A stretch of 20,797 nt of DNA from an uncultured Bacteroidia bacterium. GTDB taxonomy: Bacteria; Bacteroidota; Bacteroidia; Bacteroidales; Prolixibacteraceae. The DNA is taken from NCBI GenBank assembly GCA_903859795.1, contig CAIOOC010000096.1, positions 1 to 20,797 on the forward strand. Direction: 5' to 3'. Position 1 is the stretch's first letter. The number at the start of each line of letters is the position of its first letter. A program made the translations under genes and the position numbers. Below, piece by piece: positions 6,365 through 14,227 of the stretch. The notes below the pieces were generated by a model. It was not told the origin of the DNA. It worked only from the letters and a program-made list of their open reading frames with translations, and made no database searches.

Positions 6365-7534
6365 TCAGCGATAACCTGCAAACTCGTGACATCCTGCTTT
6401 TTTTAATTTTTCTAATATTTCAGAAAAAGGTTCTTCCAAGAGGTTACCCACTTTACCACGGCAAAAAGGACATGCATGAACATCGCCATTGGGATCGGTA
6501 TAAAGGTACCGGTTTCCAGCACCAAAACACCCGATCTTCCGCTGGCTATTGCCAAAAAAAGCAATGATTGGAAAATCTTTGTATTGCGGATCGGTATTGA
6601 ACCGGACCGCAAATTGAGAAAGGATCTTCACCTGCTGATCTTCAAGATATACCTTTTGCCCTGAAAATTTTCCAATAGCTCGAGGTTCAAGAATCCTGAT
6701 AAAATGGGCTCCGTTATTTTTTGCAAGTGTCGCATAGCTAATCAGATTTTCTTCTGTCACAAATTCACGGGTTGCACATAATGATAAACTGGTAATCAAC
6801 CCTGCACGATTGCAATTTTTCAGGGCATCAATAGCCATTTCAAAGCTTTTCTCATTATTTCTGAAATTATTGTGAAATTGAGCATCCCAATGATCCAAGC
6901 TGATGTTGATGCCTGTCAGACCGGCTCTTTTTAGCATAACAGCTTTTTCCTGATTAAGTCCAAATCCGGAAGTAAGCACCCAGCAATCCATATAAGTTGA
7001 AGCATCCCCAATGAGTTCCAACAGATCGTTAAACCGCACTAAAGGTTCACCCCCGCTGAACTGGATATGCCTTATTCCATTGGTTTTAAAAATAGAAAGA
7101 ATTTGCTTTAGTCCCTTCAGATCGAGACTGTCAGTTTGGGCAATATTGTCCCACTCATAACAGTGCCGGCACGACAGCGAACAGCGGTTCGTGATACCCC
7201 AAATAAGTGTCTGAAGCGCAGGGTGTTTGTCTGTTTTAACGATTCTTGCCTCTCCGCTTCTTACAAACTCTGCATGAATGAGTTCCTTTAACTTTTCAGA
7301 AGGAAAACTGCAATAGTCTGAATTCCAAAAATATTGACTGCCAGATTTAACATATTTTGAAATACTGTTCGATCCGTGAACATTCTTCCGAAGATTACGC
7401 AATCTGTTCATTTCCGAAATTGCCCGAAACGGATTACGATAGAACTTAAATGCTTCTGAGATAATAAAAAACCGGATTTTTCTTTGTATAAACCAAACTC
7501 TCCATCCGGAGATTATCTTTGGTGTTACTGTCAT
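6365..7534 (-). CDS. Radical SAM protein with reduced SPASM/twitch-like C-terminus
   Basis: Predicted iron-sulfur enzyme of 389 residues that cleaves S-adenosylmethionine to start radical chemistry; the substrate is unknown. After about 105 residues of unusual basic and aromatic N-terminal sequence, the radical SAM barrel starts with CSLSCRHC, a CX3CX2C cluster of Cys118, Cys122 and Cys125. It continues with GGEP at 161-164 and the strand motifs WVLTSGFGLN and GINISLDHWD. The C-terminal part has Cys336, Cys355 and Cys358 (CFGAGNRYLYTDPNGDVHAC then PFC) and Cys382, enough for one auxiliary cluster but fewer than a full seven-Cys SPASM domain. The SPASM-like arrangement with YTDPNGDVHACPFC suggests a peptide- or protein-modifying enzyme. 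It starts 39 nt after the stop of the lipoprotein gene and is probably co-transcribed with it; no short precursor-peptide gene fits in that gap. Confidence 0.88.
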   Translation of the reverse strand: MTVTPKIISGWRVWFIQRKIRFFIISEAFKFYRNPFRAISEMNRLRNLRKNVHGSNSISKYVKSGSQYFWNSDYCSFPSEKLKELIHAEFVRSGEARIVKTDKHPALQTLIWGITNRCSLSCRHCYEWDNIAQTDSLDLKGLKQILSIFKTNGIRHIQFSGGEPLVRFNDLLELIGDASTYMDCWVLTSGFGLNQEKAVMLKRAGLTGINISLDHWDAQFHNNFRNNEKSFEMAIDALKNCNRAGLITSLSLCATREFVTEENLISYATLAKNNGAHFIRILEPRAIGKFSGQKVYLEDQQVKILSQFAVRFNTDPQYKDFPIIAFFGNSQRKIGCFGAGNRYLYTDPNGDVHACPFCRGKVGNLLEEPFSEILEKLKKAGCHEFAGYR

Positions 7535-7573
7535 AATAGATAGACTGAGGGTTAAAGAAAAAATCTACGATGC

Positions 7574-9325
7574 TTAGGGTTGTGCCACCAATTGTTCCAC
7601 TGTTTTAATTTGTTCATTGACAAATTGGTTGAAACGCCCAGGCTGTTTAAATGTTTTCAGCTTATCAACGTCCGGCTTCCCTTCAGGATTACGGAGTACC
7701 TGATACCATCCTTTACTATGCAGAATGACTGTTCTGTACTGGTCTGTGGCTTTCGGCAGATCAAAAGTTACTATCGCCTGATTGGTCATGGTGGGCTGGG
7801 TATAATATTTAGTATCATCTTTGGCCAATAAGCTTGAAACATCTTTCTGAGCCTCATCGAGAGCCGATTTGACAGGAATGGTGTGGGAGGTAACCTGCTG
7901 TCCAGGTGAGTAGTCAATAGCTGCGTAGTCAATTTCCCACAGGAAGTTGCCAAATTCAAGTTTTACCTTCAAGGGATTAGTTTCCTTTCCATTCAACGGA
8001 ATAGAGAGTACATCATCTTTGTATTTCAGGGGACCTGCTATATTGTAGTAATCCACGAACTCCCATTTTCCACTCCGTTCGACAAAAAGCGAAAGTGGAA
8101 TTCCCTGATCAAGACTCCATTGGCGCATTTGGTCAGCAGAGGATTTTTGTTGTTTCTTCTCAAATTTATTAAAAGCCGAACCAAACATGGCGTGGAACTT
8201 CCCCAACGCATAATCGAGAATAACAGAATTTTTAGCACGTACCTCCAATTTGGCAGTTTTTGAAGTACCCGGCCCGGGAAATTCCAGGATCACACCATCT
8301 TTCAAAGGGGATGCTCCACCCGTTGATTTGCTTTGGTAGAAAAGGTTATCTTTTGAAGTCAATAATTTAGTCACATTTTCTCCTGAGAGGGCCGTGGCCA
8401 ATGACGGCGCAACTGGCTGACTCAGTGTGGTAACTTTACCGTATTTGTCAACCAGGATATTCACACTTTGGGGATGATCGAAAACTAAAAGCTCCATCAT
8501 ATTTGTATTTTGAATTTCTTGAACTTCGTTGGAGACCTTCAGACTGTAGGATTGTTGACCCGGATAGGTAGGCAGTTTCAGGTAATCATTCCGTTCAAGA
8601 GGTTTATGGATAGCTCCACTGTATATTTCGCCTGCAAACTGGTAGTTTTCGCCATCCCAGGTGTAAATAAATGGACACGACGTAAGCGCTAAAACCAAAA
8701 CCAGCGCAAGCAAGGTGCCTACAGTTATTCCGAAAGGCACAAGAGACCAGGATATAATAGTACTGGCCTTATCCTTGTTGTATATTTCCATTCTGAAAAC
8801 AGATTTCACCGGAATGGAAATCCGATCGTTGCCTGAATCGGCAAATTCTGAGACATACAGGTGTACTTCGCTGAGCAGGAATTGCTGGCTTTTGGAATTA
8901 CGCGCATAATAGCGGTTTATCCTGTCCGGTCTGACAGGCTTAATAGTTGGTGGCCTTTTATAATCTTCAAGCTTTCCGGTAACGGTATTATTCTTAACCT
9001 GAACATCACTCAGAAACCATTTTTTTTCGTTCCAGTGAATGACCACCGTTTTTCCTGCAGCACTTATACCAGCTATAGCTTCGGTCGTTGGCATTGCTGA
9101 GGTCCGTACTTTAAAATAGCTTCGGCACCCAATCGTCAGATTGAATATTGCAAAAGTGAGCAATACTGAAATCCATTTTAGAACACTGTCTTTATGATTG
9201 TTTCCCCTTACAGGTAATTCAGACCATGTTGACTCACCCTTCTGTCCCAAAGTTTTCATAATCGATTTATTAAAAGTTAGAAAATTTCGCAGCGGATCAA
9301 AAACGGAAGATACAAAATATTTCAC
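7574..9325 (-). CDS. Putative lipoprotein / membrane-anchored protein with SCPFIYTWDG motif
   Basis: 583 residues from this start; function unknown. A hydrophobic stretch ends in LTIGC with Cys67, a plausible lipobox. A stronger transmembrane helix lies at about 195-216 and runs into SCPFIYTWDG (216-225). I recall similar sequences, a hydrophobic segment then CPFxYxWDGxxY and EIYSGA, in uncharacterised proteins of Bacteroidota and Acidobacteriota. The part after residue 225 is beta-rich and probably exported, with no catalytic motif that I recognise. Met23 (ATG at 9259) is an attractive alternative start because it shortens the leader before the lipobox and has a promoter-like sequence just upstream (9272-9301). 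The 9325 start is kept because it is the longest ATG frame. The radical SAM gene follows after 39 nt on the same strand, so a functional link is likely. Confidence 0.72.
   Translation of the reverse strand: MKYFVSSVFDPLRNFLTFNKSIMKTLGQKGESTWSELPVRGNNHKDSVLKWISVLLTFAIFNLTIGCRSYFKVRTSAMPTTEAIAGISAAGKTVVIHWNEKKWFLSDVQVKNNTVTGKLEDYKRPPTIKPVRPDRINRYYARNSKSQQFLLSEVHLYVSEFADSGNDRISIPVKSVFRMEIYNKDKASTIISWSLVPFGITVGTLLALVLVLALTSCPFIYTWDGENYQFAGEIYSGAIHKPLERNDYLKLPTYPGQQSYSLKVSNEVQEIQNTNMMELLVFDHPQSVNILVDKYGKVTTLSQPVAPSLATALSGENVTKLLTSKDNLFYQSKSTGGASPLKDGVILEFPGPGTSKTAKLEVRAKNSVILDYALGKFHAMFGSAFNKFEKKQQKSSADQMRQWSLDQGIPLSLFVERSGKWEFVDYYNIAGPLKYKDDVLSIPLNGKETNPLKVKLEFGNFLWEIDYAAIDYSPGQQVTSHTIPVKSALDEAQKDVSSLLAKDDTKYYTQPTMTNQAIVTFDLPKATDQYRTVILHSKGWYQVLRNPEGKPDVDKLKTFKQPGRFNQFVNEQIKTVEQLVAQP
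9272..9301 (-). promoter_or_regulatory. Candidate promoter supporting the shorter lipoprotein start
   Basis: On the minus strand TTTG (9301-9298), an 18-nt spacer and TAACTTTT (9279-9272) match the Bacteroidota promoter except for the last base of the -7 box. It lies inside the first codons of the long reading frame and 12 nt before the ATG at 9259. If real, the first 22 codons of the long frame are not translated from this promoter. Confidence 0.35.
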
Positions 9326-9391
9326 ATACTTTTGTGATTATTTTTTGGTTCCTTTTGATATAGATTTATTTACAGGGTTCATCCATAGTAA

Positions 9392-9422
9392 AAGCCGCGA
9401 AAATATTGAGTTTTCGCGGCTT
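9392..9422 (-). terminator. Intrinsic-type terminator hairpin downstream of the S41 peptidase
   Basis: Perfect 12-bp arms AAGCCGCGAAAA (9392-9403) and TTTTCGCGGCTT (9411-9422) surround a 7-nt loop. On the minus-strand transcript the stem is followed by U-rich sequence (CGCGGCUUUUACU). It is the second of two hairpins after the peptidase stop and lies 66 nt before the lipoprotein start, separating the two transcription units. Confidence 0.7.
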
Positions 9423-9440
9423 AAAGATACTTAAAGTGAA

Positions 9441-9474
9441 GGCCTGACTTGTCCGTTCACAAACAAGTCAGGCC
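9441..9474 (-). terminator. First hairpin downstream of the S41 peptidase
   Basis: Perfect 12-bp arms GGCCTGACTTGT (9441-9452) and ACAAGTCAGGCC (9463-9474) surround a 10-nt loop, starting 27 nt past the peptidase stop. There is no clear U-tract immediately after it on the minus strand, so it may be an RNA-processing or REP-type hairpin backed up by the terminator at 9392-9422. It shares CCTGACTT with the hairpin at 6302-6349. Confidence 0.55.
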
Positions 9475-9501
9475 CTCATTAAATAAAATAACCATCCATG
9501 A

Positions 9502-11127
9502 TCAGTTTTTCACCAGCTTATTTTTCGTATCCAACGCCTTGATGGCTTCAAGAAGCGTATTGTCAATCTTACTGATAACGGAATAAAAGCCTACCTCTCC
9601 GATAATATTTCGCGCGATGTAAGCCATTAGCTGAGCCTCAATTATTTTCCCCGATGCAGTCAGATCCTTTGGCTCGGCATTAATACCTTGCCTGGCTGAG
9701 AACTCAGTAAACAGAGAAAGGATTTTATGTTTTAATAAATATTCCTCGAATTCCTTCCCTGTTTTCAACAGTCCAAGTTCTGCCCGATTCTTGTCCGAAA
9801 AATCAAAGGCATACTGATATACCAAACCCTTCATAACAACTTTTGAATAATAGGGTGACATTCCGGAGGTATCTGCAGCGATGAAGAGATCAGGCATAAT
9901 GCCGCCACCACCATAAACAACACGTTTATTCCGGGTATAGTATTTATGCGTATCGTTATAATGAATGCTATCCTTCTGCTCCAGTTCACCGTGTGCATAC
10001 CGACGTTTCAGGTCACCATAATAATCCTCAACTCCGTTTTTATACGACTTCTGGATGCACCGCCCTGAAGGAGTATAATACCTGGCAACTGTAAGGCGGA
10101 TCGCCGAACCATCGTAGAATGGGATCTGTTCCTGAACGAGCCCCTTGCCAAAGGTACGCCGGCCAATAATCGTTCCACGGTCATTGTCCTGAATAGCACC
10201 GGCAAATATTTCACTTGCTGAAGCTGAATATTCATCGACCAGAACCACTACCTTTTTACCGAAGAATGCACCTGTCTTTTCCGCATTGAAGCTTCGTTTG
10301 GGCTGTGTACGCCCCTCAGTATAAACAACCAGCTCCCCGACATTAAGAAATTCGCTTACCATCTTGATTACGGCTCCAAGATAACCCCCGGGATTACCTC
10401 GTAAATCGATAATGTACTGAATGGCTCCTGCCTGATCAAGCTTTTCCATGCCGCTCATAAACTCATCATACGTCTTCTCGGCAAACCTTCCTATCTTGAT
10501 GAAACCTGTATTCTGGCTCATCATATAACTGACATCAATGCTGTTAAGCGGTATTTCGCCACGGATGATATCAAAAGCAATAAGTTCTCTAAATCCTTTA
10601 CGGGCAATTCCAACTTTTACATGTGTCCCTTTCACTCCCCTGAGCTTTTTAAGTACCTTGTCATTGGTAACTTTCACTCCTGCCATGATCGAGTCGTTGA
10701 CTTTTACAATACGGTCACCTGCCCTGATCCCCAACTTCTGAGAAGGACCACCCGAAATTACATCGATCACCATTATGGTATCGTTTTGTATTGAGAATTG
10801 TACCCCGATGCCGCTGAAATTCCCCGACATCTCTTCGCCAACTTCCACCATATCCTTTGCCGGAATATAAACTGTATGAGGATCGAGTTGCTTGAGAATC
10901 TCGGGAATTGCCGTCTCAATCATTTTCTTTGAATCAACAGTATCCACATAATTCTTTTCAACAAGATTCAGGATCGAACCTATTTTATTGGCGTTGTTGA
11001 TAAACATCGTCCGGGTAACCATTTGTTTCCGGTTTTGAAGTTTAATTCCAAGAAAAACACCGGCGCTTACAGCCACAACAACAATAACCGGTAACCAAAT
11101 CGCACTTCTTCGAGTTCTGTTCTCCAT
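9502..11127 (-). CDS. S41 family C-terminal processing peptidase
   Basis: Serine protease of the Ctp/Prc type, 541 residues, which trims or degrades envelope proteins in the periplasm. Residues 8-29 form an N-terminal membrane anchor. A PDZ domain follows (about 100-180, with the GIGVQF and AGDRIVKVND motifs). The protease core contains YIIDLRGNPGGYL at 238-250. The catalytic Ser303 is in DEYSASASE and the Lys328 general base in RRTFGKGLVQ; the 25-residue spacing matches CtpB and Prc. About 190 further residues follow the core, as in other Bacteroidota members. The ATG at 11127 directly precedes a basic stretch and then the membrane anchor. The upstream 338-nt gap holds an inverted-repeat element; two hairpins lie downstream. 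Confidence 0.95.
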   Translation of the reverse strand: MENRTRRSAIWLPVIVVVAVSAGVFLGIKLQNRKQMVTRTMFINNANKIGSILNLVEKNYVDTVDSKKMIETAIPEILKQLDPHTVYIPAKDMVEVGEEMSGNFSGIGVQFSIQNDTIMVIDVISGGPSQKLGIRAGDRIVKVNDSIMAGVKVTNDKVLKKLRGVKGTHVKVGIARKGFRELIAFDIIRGEIPLNSIDVSYMMSQNTGFIKIGRFAEKTYDEFMSGMEKLDQAGAIQYIIDLRGNPGGYLGAVIKMVSEFLNVGELVVYTEGRTQPKRSFNAEKTGAFFGKKVVVLVDEYSASASEIFAGAIQDNDRGTIIGRRTFGKGLVQEQIPFYDGSAIRLTVARYYTPSGRCIQKSYKNGVEDYYGDLKRRYAHGELEQKDSIHYNDTHKYYTRNKRVVYGGGGIMPDLFIAADTSGMSPYYSKVVMKGLVYQYAFDFSDKNRAELGLLKTGKEFEEYLLKHKILSLFTEFSARQGINAEPKDLTASGKIIEAQLMAYIARNIIGEVGFYSVISKIDNTLLEAIKALDTKNKLVKN

Positions 11128-11172
11128 TTTTATTTCTTCTAATATCTGTTACAATTCAATTTATTAAAAAGC

Positions 11173-11352
11173 CTTATTTAGTAAGAACCTGTTTAGAAAT
11201 TTCCAGTAGGGAAAATCTGTCGGTAGAAATACGAATTTACAACCTTTGTTTAGTCCCGTACGTGACAAAAGGCCCACAAATGTTCAATTTTTCCACCCGC
11301 TGATATTTCCTAACGGAACCTAAAAACAAATTTTAAACAGATTCTAAATAAG
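11173..11352. repeat. 180-bp element with imperfect terminal inverted repeats (MITE-like)
   Basis: The gap 11128-11465 contains no gene I can support. Its clearest structure is a pair of arms. The left arm has CTTATTTAG (11173-11181), then four extra bases, then AACCTGTTTAGAAATTT. The right arm, read on the minus strand from 11352, is CTTATTTAG directly followed by AATCTGTTTAAAATTT. The ends are thus about 25 bp, mismatched at a few bases plus a 4-nt indel, around some 125 bp of non-coding sequence. This could be a miniature transposable element or a decayed insertion sequence end pair. Terminal duplications are not evident. Confidence 0.45.
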
Positions 11353-11390
11353 CTAATATCCTAATTACCTATATCTTAACCTTGGTATTT

Positions 11391-11431
11391 CTGACCTCCC
11401 GACCCCACCATGCCCTCCCCAAAGGTGAGGG
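11391..11431. repeat. GC-rich intergenic repeat fragment downstream of the deaminase gene
   Basis: A C-rich stretch in otherwise AT-rich sequence reads CTGACCTCCCGACCCCACCA followed by a short hairpin CCCTC (11413-11417)/GAGGG (11427-11431). On the minus strand it gives CCCTCACCTTTGGGGAGGG then GGTGGGGTCGGGAGG, resembling a G-rich dispersed intergenic repeat that I have seen in Bacteroidota. It lies 34 nt past the deaminase stop. Confidence 0.4.
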
Positions 11432-11465
11432 TAAGAGGAAAAGTTTTTCAGAATGACCTATCGCA

Positions 11466-11897
11466 TTAAAGCTCAACTTTGACAATCTCCACATGAGCCC
11501 GTTCGAGCAATTCCACCCCGTCGTTCATATGATAGGCTTCCGAGAAAACAACCCTCTTTATGCCGGCCTGAATAATCAGTTTTGAACATTCCAGGCAGGG
11601 AGAGGATGTGACATACAACGTTGCCCCTTCGCTGCTGTTGTTCGATTTGGCGACCTTCGTAATTGCATTCGCTTCTGCATGAAGCACATATGGCTTCGTC
11701 TTGTTGTTATCGTCTTCACAAACATTCTCAAATCCTGACGGCGTACCATTATATCCATCCGAGATAATCATCTTATCCTTCACAAGCAAAGCACCAACCT
11801 GACGCCGGATACAATATGAATTCTCAGCCCAGACCATCGCCATCCTGAGATAACGTTCATCTAACTTCAATTGTTTTTCGATATTCAGGTTACTCAT
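11466..11897 (-). CDS. dCMP deaminase-family zinc enzyme
   Basis: Predicted cytosolic deoxycytidylate deaminase, converting dCMP to dUMP for thymidylate synthesis; 143 residues. The zinc site is complete: HAEAN with His73 and catalytic Glu75, then SSPCLECSKLI with Cys101 and Cys104. The RRQVGALLVKD and DGYNGTPSGFENVCED stretches are typical of the ComEB/dCMP deaminase branch rather than cytidine deaminase. I chose ATG 11897 (MSNLNIEKQLKL). The frame can be extended three codons to a TTG at 11906, but the family normally starts close to this ATG. This gene beside an S41 peptidase is an arrangement I recall from other Bacteroidota. An AT-rich inverted repeat lies just upstream. Confidence 0.9.
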   Translation of the reverse strand: MSNLNIEKQLKLDERYLRMAMVWAENSYCIRRQVGALLVKDKMIISDGYNGTPSGFENVCEDDNNKTKPYVLHAEANAITKVAKSNNSSEGATLYVTSSPCLECSKLIIQAGIKRVVFSEAYHMNDGVELLERAHVEIVKVEL

Positions 11898-11922
11898 AAT
11901 AAACAAATTATATTGGCGCCAA

Positions 11923-11943
11923 AATTAACAGAAAATGTTAATT
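11923..11943. promoter_or_regulatory. Inverted repeat upstream of the deaminase gene
   Basis: Perfect 8-bp arms AATTAACA (11923-11930) and TGTTAATT (11936-11943) flank GAAAA, 26 nt before the deaminase start. A 10-bp palindrome TTGGCGCCAA (11913-11922) abuts it. It could be an operator, or a weak A/U-rich terminator for the DUF5916 gene that ends at 11996, since the minus-strand transcript continues with UUUUGG. I cannot decide between these. Confidence 0.3.
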
Positions 11944-11995
11944 GATTCGAAAATAACCCTATAGGATTCGTGATTATTAATCTATTTTAAGAATT

Positions 11996-14227
11996 TCAGT
12001 TAAACCAATACGAAAGCTTTAAAACCAACGCGCGGTTCTTCACGTTCATAGTTCCGGGAAAGTAATTATCGGTATAAACCAGGAAAAGGTCGGAAACGGG
12101 TTTGTAGCGCCATTGAAACCTAGCATTAATATTCAAATTTTCTGCCTGTTGATTATACTGAACGTAGGTAGTGAAGAAGAGCTTATTGGTAAAGGTAACA
12201 TCCAGTTTAGGACCAACTAACCAAAATTTTGTGCGGGTCCAGGGAGCAGGTAAAAGCAGATCATTGTAAGTATAAATAACAGAAATATAACCATATGGCT
12301 GAAAACGATAATTAAGCGACCCCTGCGCATACCACCGTGAACCGTTGAAATAACCTCCGTAACCTGTCTGAAAATCATATTTAAACATTGTCCGGTTATC
12401 AGAAGCAAATGAAGCCGAGACTTCGTTCCATGTATATTTACTCCCTGTCAAAAGATAACTTATACTCTTGTTCGTCGGATCGAAATTCTGCAAAAGCTCT
12501 ACAAACCTGTTATATCCTCTGATATCAATACGTTCCCGGCTCTTAAACACAAAGAAATAGTCAAATCCCAGCGACCTGTCCGTAAGTTCCTTGTTCCCTG
12601 GTTTGTAGAAATTGTTGATTTCAGCCAATATCCCGTGATAAACCAGATGCCCCTGCTGAGTATAAAACCGATAGGTCGCACGGGGATTTACCTCCAGGAA
12701 ATCACGTCTTGGGACAAACCCGGTCTCTGCATTAAAATCCCTTCCGACATATAGTTGCAAGAACTCGAGCAGGTATGTTTTCCTGGAATAGGCAACATTT
12801 AAACCCTGCGCAAACTCCTCTGCTCCATTTGTCTTTGGCGAAAAGGACTTCTGTGTAAAAAGTTTGCCAGTTAGAAAATTGTCCCTTCCGGCAAGGTTAT
12901 ATTCCAGCCCTGCAACCCGGTTATAATTGTTTCCCTGCCAGGTAGAAGGAATGTAAAGCTCCTCCTTATTAACAAATACTGCCGCAATGCTTGACCGCGA
13001 AAAGACCTTTTTCTGAAGAGATGCAACGAAGAAATTCCGGGCAAGGTAGTCCCCTTCATGGCCGGTTTGCATATCCATTAAGCCAATACGCCAGTCATGT
13101 CCGAGCTTTCCGCTTAATCGTGCACCCGCATTTACAGGGGCATCAAGGCCAATTCGGCGTGAGAAGAACGGGTTAATATTTGCATTTCCGTAATTCCCAA
13201 ACAGGTCACTGTTTTCAAGAAAGAACTGTCTCTTCTCTGGAAAATAAAGTTCGAACCGTGCCAGGTTGGTTACCTGATCATCCACTTCAGCCTGAGAAAA
13301 ATCAGGATTGTAGGTTAAATCGAGATTTAAAGCCGAGGATAATCCGAGTTTCGCATCAAAACCGAAATCTTTCCGGTAGTGCGCAGCCTCGCCGGTTTCG
13401 AAATTTTTGGAAACTCCCCCAAAAACATAAGGGATCAATGCAAGACGTAATCCGGACTTTGGCGGTGGGGTCTCCCATTGCAACTGACCTGTGTATGCAA
13501 GAGATGCAGTCGGAAACTGACGCGGAACGGGTGCCCAGGCCGATTTTTCGTTTAATTTCAGATCCTGACGTGAAAACTGGATGTTCCAATGATCAACACC
13601 GGGCTTGTACCTTACCGATTTAAAGGGAATTCTCATTTCCGAGATCCACTTATCGGGATAGTTTTTGGTTTTTAACTCCCACTTACAGTCCCAGATCAGA
13701 TTAACACCTGCTCCACCCGACATCGTTCCATCCCAGGGAGCGCCGGCAGCATTAACTCCGAATGAAAAGCCGGTTGTCTGGTCATTGAAAGTATCCAAAA
13801 ACACAAGGAAATTATCGTTATTGGCAAACACAAAATCTTTTCTCAGCGATTCTACCGGGCGCTTCCCGGGAATCGTATCGTGAAAGACAATAGCCAGGTA
13901 GAACGCTTTGTCGTCGTAAACCATCCTTATTTCCGACTTGGCCACACTATGACTGGTATCGTACGGAAGCACCTGGTAGAAATTATCTGCAACTTCAGCC
14001 TTAAGCCAGTCAGGTTCGTCTATGATCCCGTCGAGTTTTATTGTTCCGGTTGCTTTTTTTGCGTGAATCCTAAAATTATGATTTATCGTTCCCAGGGAGG
14101 CAGAACTCTCTTTTTTTGTAGTGTGCGTAAGAGGTTTAACATTATTTTCAGGAAGTTCCGCCCCTTTCGCCCCGGGAATGAGGAGGAAAAAGAGTAAAAG
14201 TAAACCAGCCGGGAACCTTCGGATCAT
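11996..14227 (-). CDS. DUF5916 outer-membrane protein with CBM9-like domain
   Basis: Exported protein of 743 residues from the ATG at 14227; the longer frame to 14275 adds 16 residues that would precede the signal peptide, so it was not used. The signal peptide is MIRRFPAGLLLLFFLLIPGAKG. A carbohydrate-binding family 9-like beta-sandwich spans about 50-220 (KLDGIIDEPDW, then a DDKAFYLAIVFHD strand pair). The remainder is the DUF5916 region: the RFELYFPEKRQFFLENSDLF motif (about 323-342) and then alternating aromatic strands ending in LVLKLSYWFN, as expected for an outer-membrane barrel with a C-terminal aromatic residue. No substrate is known for the family. It is separated from the deaminase gene by 98 nt and from the glycosidase genes by a 600-nt repeat-rich gap, so it is probably its own unit. 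Confidence 0.88.
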   Translation of the reverse strand: MIRRFPAGLLLLFFLLIPGAKGAELPENNVKPLTHTTKKESSASLGTINHNFRIHAKKATGTIKLDGIIDEPDWLKAEVADNFYQVLPYDTSHSVAKSEIRMVYDDKAFYLAIVFHDTIPGKRPVESLRKDFVFANNDNFLVFLDTFNDQTTGFSFGVNAAGAPWDGTMSGGAGVNLIWDCKWELKTKNYPDKWISEMRIPFKSVRYKPGVDHWNIQFSRQDLKLNEKSAWAPVPRQFPTASLAYTGQLQWETPPPKSGLRLALIPYVFGGVSKNFETGEAAHYRKDFGFDAKLGLSSALNLDLTYNPDFSQAEVDDQVTNLARFELYFPEKRQFFLENSDLFGNYGNANINPFFSRRIGLDAPVNAGARLSGKLGHDWRIGLMDMQTGHEGDYLARNFFVASLQKKVFSRSSIAAVFVNKEELYIPSTWQGNNYNRVAGLEYNLAGRDNFLTGKLFTQKSFSPKTNGAEEFAQGLNVAYSRKTYLLEFLQLYVGRDFNAETGFVPRRDFLEVNPRATYRFYTQQGHLVYHGILAEINNFYKPGNKELTDRSLGFDYFFVFKSRERIDIRGYNRFVELLQNFDPTNKSISYLLTGSKYTWNEVSASFASDNRTMFKYDFQTGYGGYFNGSRWYAQGSLNYRFQPYGYISVIYTYNDLLLPAPWTRTKFWLVGPKLDVTFTNKLFFTTYVQYNQQAENLNINARFQWRYKPVSDLFLVYTDNYFPGTMNVKNRALVLKLSYWFN

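Noticed and set aside
11128..11465. tRNA or small structured RNA in the gap upstream of the S41 peptidase gene
   Set aside because: No cloverleaf, T-loop GTTCRA motif or known riboswitch core is visible; the inverted-repeat element explains the visible structure.
13180..13623. 147-codon plus-strand frame inside the DUF5916 gene
   Set aside because: Antisense to a well-supported outer-membrane protein gene, with no domain, signal or start context.
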